A stretch of DNA of 64,000 bases from Geodermatophilus obscurus (GCF_900115395.1 NZ_FOWE01000009.1:62001-126000), one strand, 5' to 3'; shown: positions 20,828 to 32,861, counted from the first letter of the stretch. Numbers and translations are program-made. The notes: generated from the sequence alone by a model not told the origin.

Positions 20828-21411
20828 CACAGCCACCCGGTGGCGAGCTCGAGCAGCGTCCCGCCGGGCAGCGCGACGTTCAGTGCCTTGACGAACACGA
20901 TCCACACGAACACCGACAGCACCCCGCCGGCCAGCAGCGGCCGGACCACGCCGCGCGCGCCGAGGGCCCACGCGACGAGGGCGAACATCAGCGTGACGGC
21001 CAGCGGCCAGCCGATGACGTTGATGAGCAGCGCGTGCCCGAGGAAGGCCACGACGATAATCCCGACCGAGGGCCACGACGTCGGGGCGTCGGGGTCGACG
21101 TCCTCGCTCTCGTCGGCCGGGCCGCGGTCGCCCCGCAGCACGCGGAACCCGAGCGCGAGGGCGGTGGCCAGCACGACGCCGCCCACCAGGTAGGGGAAGA
21201 ACCGCGGGCCGATCGTGTTCGACGACCCCGGGACGGCGATGTTGGCGGCGTCGAGGAGCAGGTAGAGCCCGAGCGCGCCCAGCAGCACCACCATGGCCAG
21301 CTCACCGCGGCTGATCCCGGCCGGCGGGGCCGGTGCGCGGGACGCGGCGGAGGCGTGCGCCCCGGTGGCGTCGGTGGTCGACACGTCGGGGTCGGGGGCG
21401 GCGCCGCTCAC
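20827..21411 (-). CDS. tctB: tripartite tricarboxylate transporter, small permease TctB
   Basis: The four-TM small membrane subunit of the TTT system. The 194-residue product has a 35-residue hydrophilic N-terminus, a first membrane helix near [18 protein letters not shown], the family motif [19 protein letters not shown] and two or three further helices. The GTG overlaps the tctC stop. It is needed together with TctA and TctC. Confidence 0.92.
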   Translation of the reverse strand: MSGAAPDPDVSTTDATGAHASAASRAPAPPAGISRGELAMVVLLGALGLYLLLDAANIAVPGSSNTIGPRFFPYLVGGVVLATALALGFRVLRGDRGPADESEDVDPDAPTSWPSVGIIVVAFLGHALLINVIGWPLAVTLMFALVAWALGARGVVRPLLAGGVLSVFVWIVFVKALNVALPGGTLLELATGWL

Positions 21412-22403
21412 GGCACCAGCCCGATCTCGCGCAGGATCCCCAGCACGCGCTGCTCCTCCTCGGCCAGGAAGCGGCCGTACTCCTCGCCGGTGAGCAGCAG
21501 GTCGTCCCAGCCGTTCTCCTCGACCGCCGCGGCCCACTCCTCGGTGTCGTGGACGTCGACGACGAGCGCGGTGAGCTCCTCGCGGGCCTGGTCGGACATC
21601 CCCGGCCGGGCCATGAGGCCGCGCCAGTTGGACACCTCGACGTCGAACCCGGACTCGACCAGGGTCGGCACGTCGGGCACCTGGCCGGAGCGCTCGGCGG
21701 TGGAGACGGCCAGGCCGACGAGGTCGCCGTTGCGGACCTGCTCGCCGTAGTCGGCGGTGCCGGAGATGCCGGCGGCGACCTGGTTGCCGAGCAGCGCGGC
21801 CAGGGACTCCCCGCCGCCGGAGTAGGCGATGTAGTTGACCTGCGCGGGGTCGATGCCGGCGGCCTGCGCGAGCAGCCCGGCGAGGATCTGGTCGGTGCCG
21901 CCGGCCGACCCGCCGGCGATCGGGGTGCCGGCCGGGTCGGCGGCCCAGACCTCCACGAACCCGGCGATGTCGGTGTAGGGGGCGTCGGCGGGCGCCACGA
22001 TGAGCTCGGTCTCGCCGATGAGCCGGGCGACGGGCGTGACGTCGCTGATCCGGGTGGTGGAGTCGTTGGTGTCGACGGCGCCCACCATGACCAGGCCCAT
22101 CATCATCAGCAGCGCGTCGTCGGTCTCCCGCGCGAGCTGGCCGAGGCCGATGGTGCCGCCGGCGCCCTCGACGTTGAAGACCTGGACGTTGCGGGCCAGC
22201 CCGCTGGTCTGCACGACCCGCTGGAAGACCCGGGCGGTGGTGTCCCAGCCGCCGCCCGGGCTGGCCGGCGCCATCACCCGCAGCCGGGAGAGGTCGCCGG
22301 GCTGCACGACCGTGCCGGCGCACCCGCCCAGCGCCCCGGCGGCGGTGGCGAGAGCGGGGGCGGCGAGCGCCCCGGCGAGGAACGACCTCCGGCTGAGCGG
22401 CAC
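21408..22403 (-). CDS. tctC: tripartite tricarboxylate transporter, substrate-binding TctC
   Basis: The periplasmic-type binding protein of the TTT transporter. The 331-residue protein begins with a Tat-like [13 protein letters not shown] and a lipobox LGGC, so it is probably a lipoprotein exported by Tat. The family motifs [22 protein letters not shown] and a C-terminal [14 protein letters not shown] are present. The ligand is a carboxylate of unknown identity. I chose the GTG at 22403, which follows GGGGAG. Confidence 0.93.
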   Translation of the reverse strand: MPLSRRSFLAGALAAPALATAAGALGGCAGTVVQPGDLSRLRVMAPASPGGGWDTTARVFQRVVQTSGLARNVQVFNVEGAGGTIGLGQLARETDDALLMMMGLVMVGAVDTNDSTTRISDVTPVARLIGETELIVAPADAPYTDIAGFVEVWAADPAGTPIAGGSAGGTDQILAGLLAQAAGIDPAQVNYIAYSGGGESLAALLGNQVAAGISGTADYGEQVRNGDLVGLAVSTAERSGQVPDVPTLVESGFDVEVSNWRGLMARPGMSDQAREELTALVVDVHDTEEWAAAVEENGWDDLLLTGEEYGRFLAEEEQRVLGILREIGLVP

Positions 22404-22440
22404 CAGCGGCTCCCCTCGGCCGTGACGGTGGTCACCCGGG

Positions 22441-22446
22441 ACGCTA
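22441..22446 (-). promoter_or_regulatory. putative -10 element of tctCBA-uspA
   Basis: TAGCGT on the minus strand, 37 bases before the tctC GTG, overlapping the stop codon of the kdpC remnant. It implies that the transport operon has its own promoter. Confidence 0.45.
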
Positions 22447-22731
22447 GCCCCGGCCGAACTCCCGGTCCAGCGCGAGGTCGGGCCCCAGTACGCGGACGTG
22501 CGGCGCCCCGATGAAGCCCAGGTCCCGGCCGGAGGTGACGTCCTCCACCAGGTCGGCGACGTCGGCGGCGGGCACCCCGCGGGCATCGGCCACCCGCTGC
22601 ACCTGGATCGCGACGTGCTCCGGCGAGATGTCGGGGTCCAGGCCGGAGGCGGAGGCGGTCACCGCGTCCGGCGGGACGTCGGCCGGGTCGACCCCGTCGA
22701 ACGCCGCGACCGCCGCCCGGCGCTGCCGCAC
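22444..22731 (-). pseudogene. kdpC: KdpC C-terminal remnant
   Basis: The 95 codons match only the C-terminal half of KdpC, the assembly subunit of the KdpFABC potassium pump: [19 protein letters not shown] followed by an [16 protein letters not shown] helix. The N-terminal half with its membrane anchor is absent, and the bases upstream (22732-22825) hold repeated CCTGACG sites instead of coding sequence. No kdpF, kdpA or kdpB is in the window. The pattern fits a deletion that joined the old promoter region to the 3' half of kdpC. Confidence 0.85.
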
Positions 22732-22754
22732 CTGCTCGACCGGCTCCGGCTGCT

Positions 22755-22805
22755 CCTGACGGCTCCCTGACGGCCGGGCCCGGGGACCGTGACGCGGTCC
22801 TGACG
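22755..22805 (-). promoter_or_regulatory. probable KdpE operator boxes, kdpFABC side
   Basis: Two 18-bp boxes, 22755-22772 and 22788-22805, each with a TGACG-containing heptamer repeated at 11-bp spacing (NNTGACG-N4-CCTGACG). Direct repeats at about one helical turn are typical of OmpR-family response regulators. A third copy lies before kdpD. They sit just upstream of the kdpC remnant in its reading direction. Confidence 0.6.
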
Positions 22806-22825
22806 GTCCCGGCCGGAGCGCGCCG

Positions 22826-23248
22826 TCAGGGGGCCGGCGGCGGCGTCATCTGGGCGACGCGGACGGAGTTGCCGAACGGGTCGCGGAGGCCGAAGTCGAT
22901 GCCGTAGGGCTGCTCGACCGGCTCCTCGGGCAGGTCGACGCCCTTCCCGCGCAGCTCGGCGTGGGCCTTGCGGGCGTCGTCGGTGGTGAGGAACAGGTGA
23001 CCGCCGCCGGCGCCCTTGGTGACGACGTCGCGCACCGTGTCGGCGAGCTCGGGGCTCACCGCCGGCGGAGCGGGCAGCTCGAGGAGCACCGCGTGGCCGG
23101 GGTCGCCGGGCAGCGCGACGGTGAGGAAGCGCATGGGCCCGAACTGCTGGTCGGTCTGCACCTCGAAGCCGAGCTTCCCGACGTAGAAGTCGAGCGCCTG
23201 CTCCTGGTCGAGGACGTAGATCTGCGTGATGGAGATGCCGGTGATCAT
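22826..23248 (-). CDS. VOC/glyoxalase-family protein
   Basis: A 140-residue vicinal oxygen chelate protein, class of glyoxalase I and bleomycin-resistance proteins. The paired beta-alpha-beta motifs begin at [26 protein letters not shown], and the C-terminal half ends [14 protein letters not shown]. Its substrate is unknown. The ATG is fixed by a TAGCGT -10 element exactly 7 bases upstream, which implies a leaderless mRNA. It is paired with the AraC-type regulator upstream. Confidence 0.85.
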   Translation of the reverse strand: MITGISITQIYVLDQEQALDFYVGKLGFEVQTDQQFGPMRFLTVALPGDPGHAVLLELPAPPAVSPELADTVRDVVTKGAGGGHLFLTTDDARKAHAELRGKGVDLPEEPVEQPYGIDFGLRDPFGNSVRVAQMTPPPAP

Positions 23249-23255
23249 GCGCTGG

Positions 23256-23261
23256 ACGCTA
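23256..23261 (-). promoter_or_regulatory. leaderless -10 element of the VOC gene
   Basis: TAGCGT on the minus strand ends 7 bases before the ATG at 23248, the spacing expected when transcription starts at the A of the start codon. It overlaps the stop of the AraC-type gene. Confidence 0.55.
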
Positions 23262-23693
23262 GGGGCCGCCGTCGTTCCCGGGCTTCTCCGGAACTGCGGT
23301 CTTCTCGCTGGGGCGCAGCCACCGCATGCCGAAGCAGCTCGGGACCGGCGCCAGGGGCCCGCGCCGGCGGTACGCACTCGGCGGCTCCCCCACGACGTCG
23401 GCGAAGACCCGGCTGAACGTGCCGAGGCTGGCGAAGCCGACGGCCATGCAGACGTCGGTGACGGTGCGGTCGGTGCTGCGCAGCAGGAACATCGCCCGCT
23501 CCACCCGGCGGCGCTGCAGGTAGCGGTGCGGGGTCTCGCCGAAGGTGGCCCGGAAGGTGCGGATGAAGTGCGCCTCGGACACGTGCGCGATCCGGGCCAG
23601 GGCGGGGACGTCGAGCGGCTCGGCGTAGGAGCGGTCCATCTCGTCGCGCGCCCGCAGCATCCGCCGGTTGGAGTCCTCGCTGGCCCGGCTCAC
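23259..23693 (-). CDS. AraC-family transcriptional regulator
   Basis: A 144-residue DNA-binding protein with only the AraC/XylS double helix-turn-helix: PLDVPALARIAHVSEAHFIRTF (first HTH) and VTDVCMAVGFASLGTFSRVF (second HTH). There is no separate sensor domain. It ends 10 bases before the VOC gene on the same strand, a pairing seen in many actinobacteria, so the VOC protein is its likely target or partner. Confidence 0.88.
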   Translation of the reverse strand: MSRASEDSNRRMLRARDEMDRSYAEPLDVPALARIAHVSEAHFIRTFRATFGETPHRYLQRRRVERAMFLLRSTDRTVTDVCMAVGFASLGTFSRVFADVVGEPPSAYRRRGPLAPVPSCFGMRWLRPSEKTAVPEKPGNDGGP

Positions 23694-23714
23694 GCGGTGG
23701 ATCCTCGCAGCGGT

Positions 23715-23732
23715 CTTGACGCGATCCTGACG
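23715..23732 (+). promoter_or_regulatory. probable KdpE operator box, kdpDE side
   Basis: An 18-bp box, CTTGACG-N4-CCTGACG, with the same 11-bp direct-repeat layout as the two boxes near the kdpC remnant. It lies 36 bases before the first possible kdpD start codon, consistent with autoregulation of kdpDE. Confidence 0.55.
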
Positions 23733-23767
23733 CGGAGGACCGCCACCGGCTCCCCGGGAGGGTGATC

Positions 23768-26256
23768 ATGGGCGCCGTGAGTCGCGGGACGCTGCGCGTC
23801 TACCTGGCAGCCGCCCCCGGCGTCGGCAAGACCTTCGCCGTCCTCGGGGAGGCGCACCGCCGGGCGGCACGCGGTGCCGACGTCGTCGTCGGGCTGGTCG
23901 AGACACACGGGCGACGGCACACCGCCGAGCAGCTGGCCGGTCTCGAGGTGCTCCCCCGCCGCCGGGTCGCCCACCACGGCGTCGTCCTGGAGGAGCTCGA
24001 CGTGGAGGCGGTGCTGGCGCGCCGGCCCGAGGTGGTCGTCGTCGACGAACTGGCGCACACCGACGCGCCCGGGTCGCGGCACGCGAAGCGCTGGGAGGAC
24101 GTCGACGAGCTGCTCGAGGCCGGGATCAGCGTGCTCAGCACGGTGAACGTGCAGCACCTGGAGAGCCTCACCGACGTCGTCGCCTCGATCACCGGCGTGG
24201 TGCAGCAGGAGACGGTGCCCGACGAGGTGGTGCGCCGCGCCGACCAGGTGGAGCTGGTCGACATGTCCCCGGAGGCGCTGCGCCGCCGGATGGCGCACGG
24301 CAACGTCTACCCCGCCGAGCGGGTGGATGCGGCGCTCGGCAACTACTTCCGCGTCGGCAACCTCACGGCGCTGCGCGAGCTGGCCCTGCTGTGGCTGGCC
24401 GACCGGGTCGACGAGGGGCTGCGCCGCTACCGCGCCGAGCACGCCATCGACGCGGTCTGGGAGGCGCGCGAGCGGGTCGTCGCGCTGACCGGCGGCCCGG
24501 AGAGCGAGACGCTGGTCCGCCGCGCCGCCCGGGTGGCCCGCCGCTCCGGCGGGGAGCTGCTGGCCGTGCACGTCGTCTCCGCCGACGGTCTCACCGGCGC
24601 CCCGCCCACCGCGCTGCGCGGCCTGCGGGAGCTGACCGAGAGCCTCGGCGGCAGCTGGCACCAGGTCGTCGGCGACGACGTCGCGGCGACGCTGCTGGAG
24701 TTCGCCCGCGGTTCGGACGCCACCCAGCTCGTCGTCGGCACCAGCCGGCGCTCGCGGTGGGCGCGGGCGCTGCGCCGCGGCATCGGCGGGTCGGTCGTCA
24801 CCGACTCCGGCGACATCGACGTCCACATCGTCACGCACGCGGCCGCCGGCTCGCGCGGCTGGCGGCTGCCGCCGCTGACCGGGGCGCTCACCGCCCGGCG
24901 CCGCTGGCTGGCGCTGCTGCTCGGGCTGGCCGGCGTGCCCGCGTTGACGGCGCTGTGCCTGGCCGGCGGGGCCGCCGTCTCGCTGCCGCTCGTGCTGCTC
25001 GCGTTCCTGCTGCTGGTGCTGGCCGTGGCACTGGTCGGCGGGCTGTGGCCGGCGCTGGCCGCGGCGGTGCTCGGCGGGCTCGCGGAGAACTGGTTCTTCG
25101 TGGGCCGACCGGCCGCCTCACGGTGAACCGGGTCGACGACGTCCTGGCCCTCGTCGGCGGCCTCGTCGTGGCCGTCGCCGTCGCGACCGTCGTCGACCGC
25201 TCGGCCCGCCGGGCCACGGCCGCGGCCCGCTCCCGCGCCGAGACGGCGATGCTCGCCTCGCTGTCGCGCGCGGTCCTCGCCGGCGACGGCGACCTGCCCT
25301 CGCTGCTGTAGCGCATCCGCGAGGGGTTCGGCCTGGCGTCGGTGACGATGGTCGAGCGCGGCACGGTGGTCGGCACGTGCGGCCGGCCGGAGGGCGAGGC
25401 GGTCGACGAGGTCGCCGTCACCGACGGGCTGGTGCTGCGGTGGTGCGGTCGCGCGCTGCCGGCCGAGGACCGCCGCCTGCTGGTGTCGGTCGCCGAGCAG
25501 GCCGCGGTCGCGCTGCAGCAGGCGCGGCTGACCGCGCAGGCCGCCGAGGCCGACCGGCTGGCCGCCGGCGACGGCATGCGGCGGGCGCTGCTGGCCGCCG
25601 TCAGCCACGACCTGCGGACGCCGCTGGCCGGGATCAAGGCCGCCTCCTCGGCGCTGCGCACCGGCGGGCTCGCCCTGTCCGACGACGACCGCGCGGAGCT
25701 GGTGGCCACGGTCGACGAGTCCGCCGACCGGCTGACCGCGCTGGTGGACAACCTGCTGGACATGAGCCGGCTGCAGGCGGGTGCGGTCAGCCCGGCGCTC
25801 GGGCCCACCGACCTGCCGCCCGTGGTGGGCCGGGCGCTGGACTGGCTGGAGGACCGCTCGCGCGTCAGGTGCGCGTGGCCGGCCGACCTGCCGGCCGCGC
25901 TCGCCGACCCCGGACTGCTCGAGCGGGTGGTGGCCAACCTCGTGGGCAACGCGGTGCGGCACGCACCGGAGGGGCCGGTGACGGTGCGCGCGGACGCCCT
26001 CGGCGACCGGGTGGAGGTGCGGGTCGCCGACCGCGGCCCCGGGGTGCCGCCCGCCGACCGCGAGCGGGTGTTCGCGCCGTTCCAGCGGCTGGGCGACGCG
26101 CCGCGCGGCCAGGGAGTCGGGCTGGGGCTGGCGGTCGCGCGGGGGCTGACCGAGGCGATGGGCGGGTCGCTCACCGCGGAGGACACCCCCGGGGGCGGGC
26201 TGACGACGGTCGTCTCCCTGCCGGCGGCCGCCGTCCCGTCGCCGGTGCCCCCGTGA
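23768..26256 (+). pseudogene. kdpD: sensor kinase KdpD, broken by frameshift and amber stop
   Basis: KdpD senses potassium/turgor and phosphorylates KdpE. All parts are present across three pieces: the KdpD P-loop (AAPGVGKTF), a USP domain and three TM helices in frame to 25126; the fourth TM and linker (VNRVDDVLALV onward) one frame back, ending at an in-frame TAG at 25309-25311; then GAF remnant, HisKA (AVSHDLRTPLAG) and ATPase (NLVGNAVRH, GVGLGLAVARG) to 26256. The TAG stands where family members have Glu. The second piece could start at a GTG overlapping the first stop, so a split protein is a less likely alternative. SD GGGAGG precedes the ATG. Confidence 0.85.
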
Positions 26257-26927
26257 GCCGGGTGCTCGTCGTCGACGACGACCCCCAGCTGGCGCGGGCG
26301 CTGCGGATCACGCTGCGCGCGGCCGGGCACGAGGTGGTGGTCGCCCCGGACGGCCGCGCGGCGCTGCGCGAGGCGGCGTCGGCGCACCCCGACGTGGTCG
26401 TGCTGGACCTCGGCCTGCCCGACCTCGACGGCACCGAGGTGCTGGCCGGGCTGCGGCCGTGGTTCGCCGGGCCGGTGCTGGTGCTCTCGGCCCGCGCGGA
26501 CAGCACCGACAAGGTGCGCGCGCTCGACGCCGGGGCCGACGACTACGTGACCAAGCCGTTCGACATGGGCGAGCTGCTGGCCCGGCTGCGCGCGCTGCTG
26601 CGGCGGGGGCCGGGCGGTCCGGACGAGCCGGTCGTGGTCACCGACGCCTTCACCGTCGACCTGGCGGCGCGGCAGGTCACCATCGACGGCGCCGCGGTGC
26701 GGCTGACGCCGACGGAGTGGGGGCTGCTGTCGGAGCTGGTGCGCGCACCCGGGCGGCTGGTCGGGCAGCGGGAGCTGCTGCGCGCGGTGTGGGGGCCGGC
26801 GTACGAGAAGGAGACGCACTACCTGCGGGTCTACCTCGCCCAGCTGCGCCGCAAGCTGGAGCCGGACCCGGCCCACCCCCGGTACCTGCGCACCGAGCCC
26901 GGGATGGGTTACCGCTTCACGCCGTGA
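26253..26927 (+). CDS. kdpE: response regulator KdpE, OmpR family
   Basis: A 224-residue response regulator, normally the activator of kdpFABC. The receiver domain has the acidic pair DDD near residue 8, the phosphoacceptor aspartate in VVLDLGLPD, the threonine/serine in LSARAD and the lysine in YVTKPFD. The winged-helix C-domain includes LTPTEWGLLSELV and HYLRVYLAQLRRKLE. The GTG overlaps the kdpD stop. All key residues are intact although its kinase is broken and its usual target genes are missing. Confidence 0.92.
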   Translation: MSRVLVVDDDPQLARALRITLRAAGHEVVVAPDGRAALREAASAHPDVVVLDLGLPDLDGTEVLAGLRPWFAGPVLVLSARADSTDKVRALDAGADDYVTKPFDMGELLARLRALLRRGPGGPDEPVVVTDAFTVDLAARQVTIDGAAVRLTPTEWGLLSELVRAPGRLVGQRELLRAVWGPAYEKETHYLRVYLAQLRRKLEPDPAHPRYLRTEPGMGYRFTP

Positions 26928-27207
26928 GCTCGCCGCACCGGGGGCACGGCGCCGCGTCGGCCGGCCACGGGGTGCCCAGCACCTGCACGATCGCCCCGCA
27001 CAGCGCGACCTCGTTCTCGCCGGCGACCTCGTCGGCGCTGCGGTGCACCTCGACGGCGTGCACGAGGTCGGCCTGGTCGTCGGGGCACAGCCGGGTCGGC
27101 CAGCACGACCGCGGCCGGCCGCAGAGGAGGGTGGCTGCGCTCGTCGCCCGCTGCGGAGTCACCCCTCCAGCCTGCGCCCAGTGCGGACGCCGCGTGGTCC
27201 CGTTCAC
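26917..27207 (-). CDS. small cysteine-containing protein, possible zinc ribbon
   Basis: I do not recognise a family. The frame gives up to 96 residues, ending ALCGAIVQVLGTPWPADAAPCPRCGELTA; the cysteine spacing (ALCG and CPRC) suggests a metal-binding knuckle. The start is uncertain: the GTG at 27207 has no clear ribosome site, and a GTG at 27162 has GGAGG too close. The gene overlaps the end of kdpE by 11 bases tail to tail. Confidence 0.45.
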   Translation of the reverse strand: MNGTTRRPHWAQAGGVTPQRATSAATLLCGRPRSCWPTRLCPDDQADLVHAVEVHRSADEVAGENEVALCGAIVQVLGTPWPADAAPCPRCGELTA

Positions 27208-27295
27208 CGGATCGTGACCGTCCCGCCGTCGCGGATGGCCGTGCGCGGCTGGCCGGCCGACGACCGTCCGGTGGGTCTCCTTGCAGGTCAGCGGC

Positions 27296-27327
27296 TTGTG
27301 GAGGGATCAGCTCGAACGTATGATCGA
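27296..27327 (+). promoter_or_regulatory. LexA-boxed leaderless promoter of the HNH gene
   Basis: A -35 element TTGTGG (27296-27301), a 17-base spacer and -10 element TATGAT (27319-27324). An SOS box TCGAAC-GTAT-GATCGA (27312-27327) overlaps the -10; it differs from the actinobacterial LexA consensus TCGAAC-N4-GTTCGA at one base. The -10 ends 7 bases before a GTG, so the mRNA is probably leaderless. Confidence 0.7.
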
Positions 27328-27331
27328 ACAC

Positions 27332-29188
27332 GTGGACGACGTGCTGGCCGCTGCGGCTGCCCCGCCGGTCGGGCTGTCGTGCGGTCCGTTGGGGGCGGTG
27401 CAGGCCGCCGACCGGGAGATCGGGCGGCAGACGGCGCTGCGGGCGCGGGCGGTGGCGGAGTTCGCGGCGTCCCGCCCGGCGTCGGCGGACCGGCCGCAGG
27501 GCGCGCCGGGGGCGATGTCGGCCGAGCGGTGGGCCGGGCGGGCCGACGTGCTGCGGCCGGTGAGCGAGTGGGCCACCCAGGAGCTGGTCGTGGCGCTGTC
27601 GATCAGCTCCGGCGCGGCCGAGGTGTTGCTGGAGCGGTCGCTGACGCTGGTGCACCGGCTGCCGGGCACGCTGACCGCACTCGAGGACGGGGTCCTGCAC
27701 GCCGGGCACCTGGGCCCGCTGCTGGACCACGTCGCCCCGATCGCCGACGACGCACTGCGCGCCGCGGTCGAGGCCGGGCTGCTGGCCTGGGCGGCCGGGC
27801 GCTTCACCACCCCGGCGCAGCTGCGGGACAAGGCGCGGCGGGAGGTGCTCAAGCGGGCGGCCCGCTCCGCCGCCGACGACCTCGCCCGCGCCGTGCGGCA
27901 GCGCGGTGTGTCGGCGCGGCCCGACCGGGTCGAGGGGATGAGCGTGGTGTCGGCGCTGCTGACCACGCCGGAGGCCGCCGCGCTGATGGCGGCGCTGGGT
28001 GCCTGCGCCGACGCGCTGCCCGAGGACGGGCGCACCCGCGGGCAGAAGATGGCCGACTGCCTGCTCGACCTGGTCCTGCGCCCGACCGAGTCCGGTCTGC
28101 CGCCGGTGCAGGTGACCCTGGACGTCGTCGCCCCGCTGGGTGCGCTGCTCGGTGGGGACCAGCCGTGTGAGATCGACGGGCAGGTCGTGCGCGCCGAGAT
28201 GGTCCGCGCCCTGCTCGCCGCGTTGACCGGTCATCCCCTCGTCAGCACGGCCGACGGCACTCCAGCCGACAGCACTCCGGCCGACACCGTGCAGGAAGAC
28301 GCCGCCGCGTCCGATCCCGCTCCGGCCGGTCCCGCGACGGTTGCCGGTTGGGAGCTGAGCGAGGACGAGGACTTCGCCTTGTGGTCGGCGCAGCTGGAAG
28401 ACCGCATCCTGGCCGGGGACTTCGACGCCGAACCCCCACCCGACGCCCCCGACGGGAACCCACCGCCCAGGCCGACGTCCACGTCCGCAGCACCCTCACC
28501 GGCTCCGCCCATCGCCGATGGCTGGTGGGCGCGCGCCGACGCCGCCGTCGACGACGCCAGCGCCGCCGTGCTCACCGCCCAGCAGGCCCTCGGCCACGCC
28601 CGCCGGCTGGTCGCCACCGCCCGACGCGCCGACACCACCGACGAGACCACCTGGGCAACCGGCCCCGCCGGGCGGGTCACCGCCGCCCCCGACGCCCTCA
28701 CTCAGCTTCACGCGGCCACCGGCCGGGCCCGCGACACCCTCGCCGGCCTGCTCGGCGCCACCGCCGGCGGCGGACTCGCCGACCGGCCCCGCCTCGTGCT
28801 CACCGACGCCCTCACCGGCGCCCTGCTCGCCCTCACCGACCTGCCCGCCCTGCACCGCGCAGCCAGGAGCGGAGCAGCGCTCACCCCACCCGGCGCGACC
28901 GGCCGCTACCGGCCCGGCGCCGCCCTCGACCGCCACCTCCGCGCCCGCGACCGCCGCTGCCGCTTCCCCGGCTGCCGCCGCCCCGTCCCAGGAAGTGGCG
29001 AACTCGACCACACCACCCCCTGGCCCACCGGCCAGACGAATGCGGCCAACCTCACCGGCTACTGCACCGGCCACCACCGCGGCAAACACCAGGCACCCGG
29101 CTGGCACCACCACATGACACCCGACGGCACCCTCACCGTCACCACACCCACCGGCCTCACCGCGACCACCACACCACCGCCCTACTGA
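27332..29188 (+). CDS. DUF222/13E12-family HNH endonuclease-like protein
   Basis: A 618-residue member of the multicopy actinobacterial DUF222 family. Residues 1-300 are the DUF222 helical domain, the middle is Pro/Ala-rich, and the C-terminus carries an HNH nuclease: RHLRARDRRCRFPGCRRP, GELDHTTPWPTGQT, NLTGYCTGHHRGKH, with the cysteine pairs expected for structural zinc. I chose the GTG at 27332 because the -10 element ends 7 bases before it; an ATG at 27320 lies inside the SOS box and would add four residues. Some mycobacterial 13E12 genes belong to the SOS regulon, so DNA-damage induction is likely. The biological role is not established. Confidence 0.85.
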   Translation: MDDVLAAAAAPPVGLSCGPLGAVQAADREIGRQTALRARAVAEFAASRPASADRPQGAPGAMSAERWAGRADVLRPVSEWATQELVVALSISSGAAEVLLERSLTLVHRLPGTLTALEDGVLHAGHLGPLLDHVAPIADDALRAAVEAGLLAWAAGRFTTPAQLRDKARREVLKRAARSAADDLARAVRQRGVSARPDRVEGMSVVSALLTTPEAAALMAALGACADALPEDGRTRGQKMADCLLDLVLRPTESGLPPVQVTLDVVAPLGALLGGDQPCEIDGQVVRAEMVRALLAALTGHPLVSTADGTPADSTPADTVQEDAAASDPAPAGPATVAGWELSEDEDFALWSAQLEDRILAGDFDAEPPPDAPDGNPPPRPTSTSAAPSPAPPIADGWWARADAAVDDASAAVLTAQQALGHARRLVATARRADTTDETTWATGPAGRVTAAPDALTQLHAATGRARDTLAGLLGATAGGGLADRPRLVLTDALTGALLALTDLPALHRAARSGAALTPPGATGRYRPGAALDRHLRARDRRCRFPGCRRPVPGSGELDHTTPWPTGQTNAANLTGYCTGHHRGKHQAPGWHHHMTPDGTLTVTTPTGLTATTTPPPY

Positions 29189-29268
29189 GCCGGAGATCGA
29201 TCCAGCCGGGAACCAGGCGTCCTCCCCGGACGACCAAGGACGTGACACCTGCACTCCCTGGAGGTCCC

Positions 29269-29874
29269 GTGCCGTCGGCCGTCCCCCGTCCCACACCCGT
29301 GCTGATGCGGCTGACCGCGGTGCTCCTGCTCGCGGCGGGACTGCTGCTGGCCGCTCCTGCCACCGCGTCGGCGCACACCGGTCTGCGGAGCAGCGAGCCC
29401 GCCGCCGACAGCACCGTGACGACCACCCCGCAGGCCGTCACGCTCACGTTCAACGCCTCCGTGCTCGGCGGCGAGGTCAGCGTGACCGCACCCGACGGCA
29501 CGCCCGTCGGCGCCGGTCCGGTGGCGCACGACGGCGCGGTCCTCAGCCTGCCGGTCACCCTCACCGCCGCGGGTCGGCACACCGTGACCTGGACGGCGGT
29601 CGCCGACGACGGTCACACCCTCGACGGCACCTTCGTGTTCGAGCACGCGCCCGCCACTCCCCTGCCGCCGCCGGCCGCGCCGGCCACCGGGACCCCCACG
29701 CCTTCGGACGCGGCAGCCCCGGCGACCGGCAACGGCAGCGGCGCGGGCAGCGACACCGGGACCGAGACCGCGTCCGCGTCGTCCGACTCGGGCGGCCTGC
29801 CCGGCTGGGTGCTGCCGGTCGCCGCGGTCGCCCTGCTCGCCGTCGGCGGGCTCACCGCGCTCCGCCGCCGCTGA
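29269..29874 (+). CDS. CopC-domain copper-resistance-like membrane protein
   Basis: A 201-residue exported protein with a signal peptide ending at ATASA, so the mature protein starts with histidine (HTGLRSSEPA), the expected N-terminal Cu(II) ligand. The CopC beta-sandwich continues to DDGHTLDGTFVFEH, which carries the D-x-H copper-site residues. A Ser/Gly/Thr-rich linker, one membrane helix (WVLPVAAVALLAVGGL) and RRR follow, so it is anchored with the domain outside. No CopD gene is next to it. The GTG follows TGGAGG. Confidence 0.88.
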   Translation: MPSAVPRPTPVLMRLTAVLLLAAGLLLAAPATASAHTGLRSSEPAADSTVTTTPQAVTLTFNASVLGGEVSVTAPDGTPVGAGPVAHDGAVLSLPVTLTAAGRHTVTWTAVADDGHTLDGTFVFEHAPATPLPPPAAPATGTPTPSDAAAPATGNGSGAGSDTGTETASASSDSGGLPGWVLPVAAVALLAVGGLTALRRR

Positions 29875-29910
29875 CCCGCTGCACCGGCCACCGGGCCAGC
29901 AGGAGAAGAC

Positions 29911-29950
29911 AGACGGCGCCGCCCCGGGAGGACCCGGACCGGCGCCGTCT
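29911..29950. terminator. bidirectional terminator between copC-like gene and uvrA
   Basis: A perfect 10-bp stem AGACGGCGCC/GGCGCCGTCT, extended by one G-C pair, enclosing a 20-base loop that can form a second small stem. It lies between convergent genes and can serve both. Confidence 0.65.
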
Positions 29951-29963
29951 GGGGCGTCCTGCG

Positions 29964-32861
<2,898 letters not shown>

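Noticed and set aside
25100..25130. Programmed -1 frameshift in kdpD
   Set aside because: No slippery heptamer or strong downstream pseudoknot is apparent, and a second lesion (TAG) lies 185 bases on, which favours decay.
27332..29188. Mobile element or homing endonuclease insertion for the DUF222/HNH gene
   Set aside because: No terminal repeats, target duplication or interrupted gene. The promoter is its own and SOS-like; the family is a normal multicopy actinobacterial one.
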